Under the pieces are notes generated by a model. That model saw only the letters and a program-made list of their open reading frames with translations. It did no database searches and had not been told where the DNA came from. From Streptomyces sp. R28 (GTDB lineage: Bacteria; Actinomycetota; Actinomycetes; Streptomycetales; Streptomycetaceae), in NCBI RefSeq assembly GCF_041052385.1, contig NZ_CP163439.1:6313001-6377000 (forward strand): a stretch of 64,000 bases of DNA, in the 5' to 3' direction. Both the position numbers and the translations under genes were made by a program. Shown one piece after another: positions 7,171-14,323 of this stretch. The first letter of the stretch is position 1; every line of letters starts with the position of its first letter.

Positions 7171-8424
7171 CTACCCCTGCCCGGGGACGCGGTCCCGCCA
7201 CGGCAACTCCGCCGTCACCGTCGTAGGACCACCCTGCGGTGACTCGATGACGAACAGGCCGTCCACGGCGTCCAGCCGGTCGGCGAGCCCGCGCATGCCC
7301 GTGCCGCCGTCGAGGCGCGCGCCCCCACGGCCGTCGTCCCACACCTGGATGAGCAGCCGGTCGTCCGACCGCCACACGTCGACCGACGCCGATTTCGCCC
7401 CGCTGTGCTTGCTGATGTTCTGCAGCAGCTCGGAGACGGTGAAGTACGCGATGCCCTCGATGGCCGCCACCGGTCTGGACAGCAGCTCGACGGTCACCTT
7501 CACCGGCACCGTGCAGCGCGAGGCCACCGCCGACAGCGCGGCGTCCAGGCCACGGTCGGTCAGTACGGCCGGATGGATGCCCCGGGCGAGATCCCGTAGC
7601 TCCTGCAGCGCCAGCTTCACCTCGCCGTGCGCCTCCGCGACCATCGTGGCTGCCGCGTCCGGATCCTCCAGCAACTTCTCCTTGGCCAGGCCCAGCCCCA
7701 TGGCGAGGTTGACCAGCCGGGCCTGCGCGCCGTCGTGCAGGTCGCGCTCGATGCGGCGCAGATCGGCGGCGGCCGTGTCGACGACGACACCCCGGTCCGA
7801 CTCCAGTTCGGCGATACGGCGCTCCAGTTCGTCGGAGGGCGACAGCAGGCCGCGCACCATCGCGCGGTCCGCGTTCGCCAGGCCCCGCGCGATGAACGGC
7901 AGCACCGGCCACAGCACGAACAGCGAGGTCAGCGTGATGGTGAAGGTGAGGATGCCCCAGGGCAGCCGGATGAAGTCGTACAGGATCGTGCGCCAGCCGA
8001 CCGGGTCCTTCAGCGCCAGCCACAGCTGCGGGAAGAAGCCGTCCTTACCGCCGCGCAACGGCATCGGACTCGGCTCGTCCACCCGCACCCCGAGCAACGC
8101 ACGCGCGCGTGCCCGCTCCAGCTTGCCCAGCTGCCGCGCGCCCATCAGCCCGGCCGCGAGCAGCGGGAACCCGATCACCGTCAAGGTCAGGAAGGCACCC
8201 GTGGACAGCACCACCACGACGTAGATGAAGCCGAGCAGCGACAACGGAAGGTTCGCCAGGAGATGCGCGATCTCCTTCCAGGTGTGCCGGTCGTAGGCGA
8301 AACGGGCGGGCGGCAGCGGGCGCTGATCGTTGCCAGACTGATCGTTGCCGGACTGCTTGCCGTCGGACTGCTCGCTGTCGGGCTGCTCGGAGGCGTCCCG
8401 CGAAGGGCTGGGGCGTTCGGTCAT
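7171..8424 (-). CDS. Sensor histidine kinase (first of tandem pair)
   Basis: The 417-residue kinase has a hydrophilic Gln/Asp/Ser-rich N-terminus (residues 1-40). The same type of multi-helix sensor domain follows (about 52-97 and 143-180), then HisKA_3 with His230 in ERDLHDGAQ and an HATPase domain (SELLQNISKH, VWDDGRGGARLDGG). I used the ATG at 8424, which is adjacent to the divergent nuo promoter region. There is no Shine-Dalgarno sequence before it, so translation may be leaderless; longer upstream frames are Arg-rich and unconvincing. The kinase module is nearly the same as in the next gene, which indicates duplication. Compared with its paralogue it lacks an insertion after the second sensor helix pair. 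Confidence 0.88.
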   Translation of the reverse strand: MTERPSPSRDASEQPDSEQSDGKQSGNDQSGNDQRPLPPARFAYDRHTWKEIAHLLANLPLSLLGFIYVVVVLSTGAFLTLTVIGFPLLAAGLMGARQLGKLERARARALLGVRVDEPSPMPLRGGKDGFFPQLWLALKDPVGWRTILYDFIRLPWGILTFTITLTSLFVLWPVLPFIARGLANADRAMVRGLLSPSDELERRIAELESDRGVVVDTAAADLRRIERDLHDGAQARLVNLAMGLGLAKEKLLEDPDAAATMVAEAHGEVKLALQELRDLARGIHPAVLTDRGLDAALSAVASRCTVPVKVTVELLSRPVAAIEGIAYFTVSELLQNISKHSGAKSASVDVWRSDDRLLIQVWDDGRGGARLDGGTGMRGLADRLDAVDGLFVIESPQGGPTTVTAELPWRDRVPGQG

Positions 8425-8597
8425 ATGGGCTAGCGTGCCGCGCGGTGCGCCGCCGCGCCATGAGGCGGGCCGCCTCCGTCTACGGGGGAAATCCCCACCC
8501 CGCGACGGGGCCGGGCATCGGGCCGCGTGACCGGCCGGGCGCCGGGCCGTCGCATCTGCCGTCGCATCTCGAGGGGATCTCAACGTGTGACTGGCTG

Positions 8598-8626
8598 CTT
8601 ACGGTGTCTTTAGCAGGGCCTAGACT
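8598..8626 (+). promoter_or_regulatory. Probable nuo operon promoter
   Basis: The -10 hexamer TAGACT (8621-8626) lies 17 bp after a weak -35 (CTTACG, 8598-8603). This implies a leader of about 145 nt to the nuoA GTG. The leader is rich in GGTTC repeats (about 8684-8730). The whole 352-bp gap 8425-8776 otherwise holds no gene. Confidence 0.45.
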
Positions 8627-8776
8627 CCCGTGCGTACAGATCGTCGAACAGCGGTGTTCACGAAATCACAAGCAGCAGGACACTGGTTCCAGGGACTGGT
8701 TCGGGTTCGAGTTCTGGTTCTGGTTCCGGGACCGGTCCTGGGCACCGGTCACGAGGTCAGGGAGCGAGGGGCGGAC

Positions 8777-9199
8777 GTGTCGGAACAGACCGTCGTCGTC
8801 GCGGCGGATGGGCATTACGTCGTCGTCTCGGCGGACTACTTCCAGTCCTACTCGGTCGTCGGACTGCTGGCCGTAGTCGGCGTGCTGTTCGTCGCCGTCG
8901 CCTTCGGGGCGGGCCGCCTGCTGCGCCCCGTGGTCCCGACGCCGGAGAAGCTCCTGACGTACGAGTGCGGCGTCGACCCCGTCGGCGAGGGCTGGGCCCA
9001 CACGCAGGTCCGCTACTACGTCTACGCCTTCCTCTACGTGATCTTCGCCATCGACTCGATCTTCCTGTTCCCCTGGGCGACGGTCTTCGCCGACCCGGGT
9101 TACGGCGCGGCCACGCTCGTCGAGATGTTCATCTTCCTCGGCTTCCTGGCCGTGGGCCTGCTCTACGCATACAAGAAGGGCGTCCTGGCATGGACGTGA
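8777..9199 (+). CDS. nuoA: NADH-quinone oxidoreductase subunit A (second nuo cluster)
   Basis: The 140-residue membrane subunit of complex I has three transmembrane helices (about residues 20-43, 73-97 and 110-130). The conserved TYECGVDPVGE loop at about 58-68 carries the subunit A Cys. GTG 8777 was chosen because a GAGGGGCGG ribosome-binding sequence precedes it and the preceding residues do not fit the family. Its stop overlaps nuoB by 10 bp. It heads a ten-gene operon encoding the membrane arm and part of the connecting module. Confidence 0.92.
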   Translation: MSEQTVVVAADGHYVVVSADYFQSYSVVGLLAVVGVLFVAVAFGAGRLLRPVVPTPEKLLTYECGVDPVGEGWAHTQVRYYVYAFLYVIFAIDSIFLFPWATVFADPGYGAATLVEMFIFLGFLAVGLLYAYKKGVLAWT

Positions 9200-9855
9200 C
9201 GCCAGACACCGAAGGGCAGCCGGTTCTGCTGCCGGAGCCGAAGCGGCTGGGCGCGCTCGCCCGCCTCGCCCCGGAGCCGATGAAGGTGATCCTGAACTGG
9301 GGCCGCCGCTACTCGCTCTGGGTCTTCAACTTCGGCCTCGCCTGCTGCGCGATCGAGTTCATCGCCGCGTCGATGGCTCGCCACGACTTCATCCGACTCG
9401 GCGTGATCCCGTTCGCGCCCGGCCCGCGCCAGGCCGACCTGATGGTCGTCTCCGGCACGGTCACGGACAAGATGGCCCCGGCGGTGAAGCGCCTGTACGA
9501 ACAGATGCCCGAGCCGAAGTACGTCATCTCCTTCGGCGCCTGCTCCAACTGCGGCGGCCCGTACTGGGACTCCTACTCCGTCACCAAGGGCGTCGACCAG
9601 ATCATCCCGGTGGACGTGTACGTCCCCGGCTGCCCGCCGCGCCCCGAGGCACTGCTCCAGGGGATCCTGAAGCTCCAGGAGAAGATCGCGCGGGAGTCGC
9701 TGGGGGAGCGGTACGGCGCCGCGACGGCCCGGCCGTCCACGACGGCGCTGCAGAGTGGGCTGGTCAGGGCGCCGGGCGCGCCGAACGCCGGTGGTAGCGG
9801 TACTGGTGGTGGCACTGGCAGTGGTGGTGCCGACGCGGGGGAGGCCCACCGATGA
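9190..9855 (+). CDS. nuoB: NADH-quinone oxidoreductase subunit B
   Basis: The 221-residue peripheral subunit carries cluster N2, the last iron-sulfur centre before quinone. Ligands are Cys52-Cys53 (GLACCAIEF), Cys118 (FGACSNCGG) and Cys148 (VPGCPPRPEAL), all present. The C-terminal 45 residues are a Gly/Ser/Ala-rich tail that the family does not need. It overlaps nuoA upstream and nuoC downstream (ATGA). Without a local nuoD, its usual partner in forming the quinone pocket would have to come from elsewhere in the genome. Confidence 0.93.
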   Translation: MDVTPDTEGQPVLLPEPKRLGALARLAPEPMKVILNWGRRYSLWVFNFGLACCAIEFIAASMARHDFIRLGVIPFAPGPRQADLMVVSGTVTDKMAPAVKRLYEQMPEPKYVISFGACSNCGGPYWDSYSVTKGVDQIIPVDVYVPGCPPRPEALLQGILKLQEKIARESLGERYGAATARPSTTALQSGLVRAPGAPNAGGSGTGGGTGSGGADAGEAHR

Positions 9856-11681
9856 CGACGATCGGCTGGCTCTCGGCCCCCGTCGAGGACCTGTTCGGCC
9901 CCGAAGCCACGGCTGAGGAGTCGTACGAGGTCCTCACGGTCGACGTGCCCCCGACGTCCTGGATCGCGGCGCTGGAGACGGCCCGCGAGGAGCTGGGCTG
10001 CACCTACTTCGACTGGCTGAGCGCGGTCGACGAACCCGGCACGGGCTTCCGCGTCGCGGCCCACGTCGCTGCCCTGTCTCCGGTACGACGCCTGCTGGTC
10101 CGTACGACGGTCCCGCACGAGGCGCCGACGCTGCCCTCCGCGGTCGGCGTGTACGCGGGCGCGGCCTGGCACGAACGCGAGACACACGAAATGTTCGGCG
10201 TGGCGTTCACCGGCCACCCTGCCCTGGACCACCTGCTCCTCCCGGACAACTTCGAGGGGCACCCCCTCCGCAAGGACTTCGTCCTGGCGGCCCGCGTCGC
10301 CAAGGCCTGGCCCGGCGCCAAGGAACCCGGCGAGTCCGAACACGGCGGCCCCAAGCGCCGCCAGATGCTGCCCCCCGGCGTCCCCGACCCGAACGAATGG
10401 GGCCCACTGAAGGGCCAACTTCCCCCTGCCCCGGCCCGCCCGGCCAGGGGCGCGGGGCGCGCCGCGGGGGAACGTCCGGCGCGGGCGGCCGGCGAGCGGC
10501 CGGTGCGGCGTGCTCGTACGGCGGCGGAGGGTTCGGCGAGCCAGGGTGACGCGTCGGCGGCTGGGGCGACGGCGCCCGGAGCGGCGGCTGGTGGAACTCC
10601 GGCGGCGGGTGCGGTACGGCGTGCGCGTACCGCGGCAGGAGGTTCGGCAAGTCAGGAGGGGGCGGATTCGGCGGCTGGATCGCCTTCAGCCGGTGTGGCG
10701 CGGCGTGCGCGTACGGCGGCGGAGGGGCCGGGCGGCCAGGCTGCTGCCGGCGCCGAGCCCTCGGCGGAGACGGGCGCCCCTTTGGCGGGAGCCGACACGT
10801 CCCCGACCACGTCGGACACGCCGGCCGCGGCACGCGCGCGCGGCGTGAGTGAGGATTCGGCGAGCCGGCGGACCGAGGCGTCGGCGGACACGTCGGCTGA
10901 CGGAGCGGGGGACGGGCAGGAGACGTCCGCGACCAGCACCCCACCGGCACGGCGTGCGCGCAGCGCGAGCGAAGGCACGGCATCGCAGCGCCCGGGAACG
11001 GGCACCACCCCCGCCGGCCCCCGCCGATCGCGCAGCGCCTCGCAGGGCTCCGCGAGCCAGCAGGCGGCCTCCGAAGCGAACGCGTCCGACGCGGCGGCCA
11101 CCGACGCGGCGGCGTCCGATGTGGCGGCGTCTGAGAGGGCCGCGTCCGATGCGGTGTCGGCGGATGCAGCCGGCGACGCCGCTACGCCACCGACCACTCC
11201 CTCGCCCACCCCGTCGGCCACCGCGAAGCCCCCTGCGGCCCCCCGCAGCCCGGATGCCCCGTGGCACCACGCTCGCCCGGCCTTCGACGAGCCGGAACCC
11301 GCGCGAGGAGCCGAGCCCGCGCCGCAGCCCGAGCCTGAGCCGCAGCCCGAGGCCGAGTCGGTGTCGGAGACCGCGGTGAAGCCAAAGCCCGCCGCTTCCG
11401 CCGAGCGCGATGCATCGGAGGCACCGGGGCCGCAGCCCGACGCCGAGACCGAGCCTCACCCCGCGGCCGAGCCGCAGCCCGCGTCGCCCCCGGAACAGTC
11501 CGAACCCGGCGAGGCCACCGAAACTCAGCGAGCCGCCGGCGCCGCTCCCGCCCCCAAGCCCGGCGCGTCCGACTCCGCAACCACCCCCGAAGGCTCCGGA
11601 GCCTCCGAGAACTCCGAACGCTCCGACGACTCCGAAGCCCCCACCGACGACCGCACAGACCCCGCAGGAGGCCCGCAGTGA
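9852..11681 (+). CDS. nuoC: NADH-quinone oxidoreductase subunit C with long repetitive C-terminal tail
   Basis: Residues 1 to about 193 are a normal NuoC (30-kDa) domain with the signature WHERETHEMFGVAFTGHP followed by LLLPDNFEGHPLRKDF. Family members are usually 180-250 residues, but this protein has 609. The extra 415 residues are low-complexity Ala/Ser/Pro/Glu sequence with six copies of an RRAR(T/S)A(A/S)EGSASQ-like motif. An Ala-Ser-Asp stretch (about 405-440) and a Pro/Glu-rich end follow. The frame stays open and ends in a GTGA overlap with nuoH, so this is one intact gene, not a read-through artefact. No NuoD domain is fused. The tail is probably disordered; its function is unknown. 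Confidence 0.9.
   Translation: MTTIGWLSAPVEDLFGPEATAEESYEVLTVDVPPTSWIAALETAREELGCTYFDWLSAVDEPGTGFRVAAHVAALSPVRRLLVRTTVPHEAPTLPSAVGVYAGAAWHERETHEMFGVAFTGHPALDHLLLPDNFEGHPLRKDFVLAARVAKAWPGAKEPGESEHGGPKRRQMLPPGVPDPNEWGPLKGQLPPAPARPARGAGRAAGERPARAAGERPVRRARTAAEGSASQGDASAAGATAPGAAAGGTPAAGAVRRARTAAGGSASQEGADSAAGSPSAGVARRARTAAEGPGGQAAAGAEPSAETGAPLAGADTSPTTSDTPAAARARGVSEDSASRRTEASADTSADGAGDGQETSATSTPPARRARSASEGTASQRPGTGTTPAGPRRSRSASQGSASQQAASEANASDAAATDAAASDVAASERAASDAVSADAAGDAATPPTTPSPTPSATAKPPAAPRSPDAPWHHARPAFDEPEPARGAEPAPQPEPEPQPEAESVSETAVKPKPAASAERDASEAPGPQPDAETEPHPAAEPQPASPPEQSEPGEATETQRAAGAAPAPKPGASDSATTPEGSGASENSERSDDSEAPTDDRTDPAGGPQ
10503..11060 (+). repeat. Six coding repeats in the NuoC tail
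   Basis: The motif occurs at residues 218-231 (VRRARTAAEGSASQ), 255-268 (VRRARTAAGGSASQ), 282-296 (a weaker copy ending GPGGQ), 325-339 (AAARARGVSEDSASR), 366-379 (ARRARSASEGTASQ) and 390-403 (PRRSRSASQGSASQ). Spacing varies from 24 to 43 residues. The basic RRAR cores stand out in an otherwise acidic or neutral tail. Confidence 0.85.
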
Positions 11682-12646
11682 ACGACGCGCTCGACGTCGC
11701 CCTGCGACTCCTGATCGTCTTCGTCGTCTTTCTCACCTTCCCCCTGATCGTCGGCCAGACCGAGCACAAGGTGATGGCCCACATGCAGGGCCGCCTCGGC
11801 CCGATGTACGCCGGCGGCTTCCACGGCTGGGCCCAGCTCGTCGCCGACGGCGTGAAGTTCGCGCAGAAGGAAGACGTCGTTCCGTCGGGCGCGGACCGCC
11901 GTATCTTCCAGCTCGCCCCCGCCGTGGCCCTCCTCCCGTACCTGCTCGTCCTCCTCGCCATCCCCATCGGCCCGGGCGACGGCGCGGTCGGCGAGGTCAT
12001 CGACGCGGGCATCTTCTTCGTCCTGGCGGTCATGGGCGTAGGCGTCCTCGGCTCACTCATGGCCGGCTGGGCCTCCGCCAACAAGTTCTCCCTTCTCGGC
12101 GGCCTGCGCACCGCCGCCCAGCTCCTCGCCTACGAACTCCCGATGCTGCTCACCGCCGCCTCCGTGGCGATGGCGGCCGGCACCGTCTCCCTCCCCGGCA
12201 TCCTCGACGCCTTCGAGTGGTGGTGGCTGCCCTGGCAGATCGTCGGCGCGATCGTCTTCTTCGTCGCCGGGCTGGCCGAGCTGCAGCGCCCGCCGTTCGA
12301 CATGCCCGTCGCCGACTCGGAGATCATCTTCGGCGCCTACACCGAGTACACCGGTCTCCGTTTCGCTCTCTTCCTCCTCGCCGAGTACGCCGGAATCGTC
12401 GTCCTGTGCGGCCTGACCACCGTTCTCTTCCTGGGCGGCTGGCACGGCCCCTGGGGCGCCGACGGCCTCGGCTGGGTGTGGACCCTGCTCAAGGCGGCCG
12501 TCCTCGCCTTCATCGTGATCTGGCTCCGCGTCACCTATCCCCGCCTGCGCGAGGACCAGCTCCAGAAGCTCTCCTGGACCCTCCTCGTCCCCCTCTCCCT
12601 CGCCCAGATCGCCTTCACCGGCATCGTCAAGGTGGTGATCCAGTAA
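11678..12646 (+). CDS. nuoH: NADH-quinone oxidoreductase subunit H
   Basis: The 322-residue membrane subunit docks the quinone module to the membrane arm and starts the proton path. It has eight predicted helices. Family signatures include MAHMQGRLGPMYAG (about 32-45), WAQLVADGVKFAQKED, ELPMLL and AELQRPPFDMPVADSEI (about 201-217) with conserved acidic residues. It starts at GTG 11678, overlapping the nuoC stop. Confidence 0.94.
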   Translation: MNDALDVALRLLIVFVVFLTFPLIVGQTEHKVMAHMQGRLGPMYAGGFHGWAQLVADGVKFAQKEDVVPSGADRRIFQLAPAVALLPYLLVLLAIPIGPGDGAVGEVIDAGIFFVLAVMGVGVLGSLMAGWASANKFSLLGGLRTAAQLLAYELPMLLTAASVAMAAGTVSLPGILDAFEWWWLPWQIVGAIVFFVAGLAELQRPPFDMPVADSEIIFGAYTEYTGLRFALFLLAEYAGIVVLCGLTTVLFLGGWHGPWGADGLGWVWTLLKAAVLAFIVIWLRVTYPRLREDQLQKLSWTLLVPLSLAQIAFTGIVKVVIQ

Positions 12647-12648
12647 CC

Positions 12649-13242
12649 ATGGCTGCGCCTCTCCCGCCCTCCCGGTCCCGCATTCCTGGCAGTGGCCTGG
12701 CCAAGGGCCTGGCCGTCACCCTCCGCACGATGACGAAGAAGTCCGTCACCGCGCAGTACCCGGACACCCAGCCCGACCTCGCGCCCCGCACCCGCGGCGT
12801 GATCGGCCTGTTCGAGGAGAACTGCACGGTCTGCATGCTGTGCGCCCGCGAGTGCCCGGACTGGTGCATCTACATCGACTCCCACAAGGAGACGGTCCCG
12901 GCGGCGACCCCGGGCGGCCGCGAACGCAGCCGCAACGTCCTCGACCGCTTCGCCATCGACTTCTCCCTGTGCATGTACTGCGGTATCTGCATCGAGGTCT
13001 GTCCTTTCGACGCCCTGTTCTGGTCCCCGGAGTTCGAGTACGCCGAGACCGACATCCGCGACCTCACCCACGAGCGCGACAAGCTCCGCGAGTGGATGTG
13101 GACCGTCCCGGCCCCGCCCGCCCTCGACCCCGGCGCGGAGGAGCCCAAGGAGATCGCCGCCGCCCGCAAGTCCGCCGAGAAGCTGGCAGCCGCCCAAGCC
13201 GAGCCGAAAGAGCCGACCGAGCCGCAGGAGGGCGAGTCGTGA
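12649..13242 (+). CDS. nuoI: NADH-quinone oxidoreductase subunit I
   Basis: This 197-residue ferredoxin-like subunit holds two [4Fe-4S] clusters. The motifs are CTVCMLCARECP (Cys59, 62, 65, 69) and CMYCGICIEVCP (Cys108, 111, 114, 118). The start ATG lies 2 bp after the nuoH stop. In complex I it passes electrons from NuoG to NuoB. With no nuoEFG here it is the most exposed likely entry point, for example from ferredoxin, as in other NADH-module-free complexes. Its C-terminus has an acidic Lys/Glu/Pro extension. Confidence 0.94.
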   Translation: MAAPLPPSRSRIPGSGLAKGLAVTLRTMTKKSVTAQYPDTQPDLAPRTRGVIGLFEENCTVCMLCARECPDWCIYIDSHKETVPAATPGGRERSRNVLDRFAIDFSLCMYCGICIEVCPFDALFWSPEFEYAETDIRDLTHERDKLREWMWTVPAPPALDPGAEEPKEIAAARKSAEKLAAAQAEPKEPTEPQEGES

Positions 13243-13934
13243 GCCCCACCCACGCCGCGCTGACCACGTCCGCCGACACGCACGGCTTTCTCTCCCCGAC
13301 CGGCGTCGAGATCGCCTTCCTCCTCGTCGGCCTGGTCACCTTCGGCGCCGCGCTGGTCACCGTCACCACCCGGCAGCTGGTGCACGCCGCCCTGTGGCTG
13401 GTGGTCACGCTCGGCGGCCTCGCCGTCGAGTACCTCCTGCTCACCGCCGAGTTCATCGCCTGGGTGCAGGTCCTCATCTACGTCGGTTCCGTCGTCGTCC
13501 TCCTCCTGTTCGGACTGATGCTCACCAAGGCCCCCATCGGCCGCTCCCCGGACGCCGACTCCGGCAACCGCTGGGCCGCCCTCGCCGTGGCCCTCGCCTC
13601 CGCGGCCACCCTGATCTGGGTGGTCGTCGACGCCTTCCGCGCGACCTGGATCGACCTCGACGGCCCCGCTGCCGGCTCCACCAAGGCCACCGGCGAAAGC
13701 CTCTTCCAGAACTGGGTCCTCCCCTTCGAAGGCCTCTCCGTCCTCCTCCTCGCCGCCCTGGTGGGCGCGATCGTCCTGTCCCGGCAGGCGAAGGAGACCG
13801 CCACCGACCTGCCCGGAACCGGCGCCCGGGCGGGCAACCGCACCGTGGCGGGCGCGCCCTCGGCGACCGGCGTGCCCGCTCCCGCTCCCGCCGCCACCGA
13901 GCCCGGCGCCCCGAGCGAGAAGGAGCCGCGCTGA
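13239..13934 (+). CDS. nuoJ: NADH-quinone oxidoreductase subunit J
   Basis: The 231-residue membrane subunit has five helices. The family core LAVEYLLLTAEFIAWVQVLI followed by YVGSVVVLLLFGLML lies at about residues 60-97. The C-terminus carries about 45 extra Ala/Pro/Thr-rich residues. GTG 13239 overlaps the nuoI stop and the gene ends in an ATGA overlap with nuoK. Confidence 0.92.
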   Translation: MSPTHAALTTSADTHGFLSPTGVEIAFLLVGLVTFGAALVTVTTRQLVHAALWLVVTLGGLAVEYLLLTAEFIAWVQVLIYVGSVVVLLLFGLMLTKAPIGRSPDADSGNRWAALAVALASAATLIWVVVDAFRATWIDLDGPAAGSTKATGESLFQNWVLPFEGLSVLLLAALVGAIVLSRQAKETATDLPGTGARAGNRTVAGAPSATGVPAPAPAATEPGAPSEKEPR

Positions 13935-14323
13935 TGCACCTCGCCTATCCCGCCGTACTCTCCGCCCTCCTCTTCTGCACCGGCCTGTACGGCGTCCTCG
14001 CCCGCCGCAACGCGATCCTGGTCCTGATGTCGGTCGAGCTGATGCTCAACGCCGTCAACCTCAACCTGGTCGCCTTCGACGTCTGGCTCAGCAAGGCCGC
14101 CGAGGAGACCCTGCACTCCGGCCAGGCCCTGACCCTGTTCACCATCACCATCGCCGCCGCCGAGATCGGCATCGGCTTGGCGATCGTCCTCGCCGTCTAC
14201 CGCGGCCGCGGCACCTCGGACATCGACAAGCTCCGCGACACCGCCGAGAGCCACGACCCCGACGGCCCCGACCGCGACGCCTCCACGGCCATGCAGGCCG
14301 AGAAGGCTGAGGCCACCGCGTGA
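13934..14323 (+). CDS. nuoK: NADH-quinone oxidoreductase subunit K
   Basis: The 129-residue subunit has three helices. The two family glutamates are visible in LMSVELMLNAVNLNLV and TIAAAEIGIGLAI and belong to the proton channel. A charged 25-residue C-terminal tail is extra relative to the roughly 100-residue family norm. It overlaps nuoJ by 1 bp and nuoL by 4 bp. Confidence 0.93.
   Translation: MHLAYPAVLSALLFCTGLYGVLARRNAILVLMSVELMLNAVNLNLVAFDVWLSKAAEETLHSGQALTLFTITIAAAEIGIGLAIVLAVYRGRGTSDIDKLRDTAESHDPDGPDRDASTAMQAEKAEATA

Noticed and set aside
5481..7226. 581-codon plus-strand frame opposite the sensor kinase
   Set aside because: His/Gln/Arg/Pro-rich translation without domain features; the minus-strand kinase is complete.
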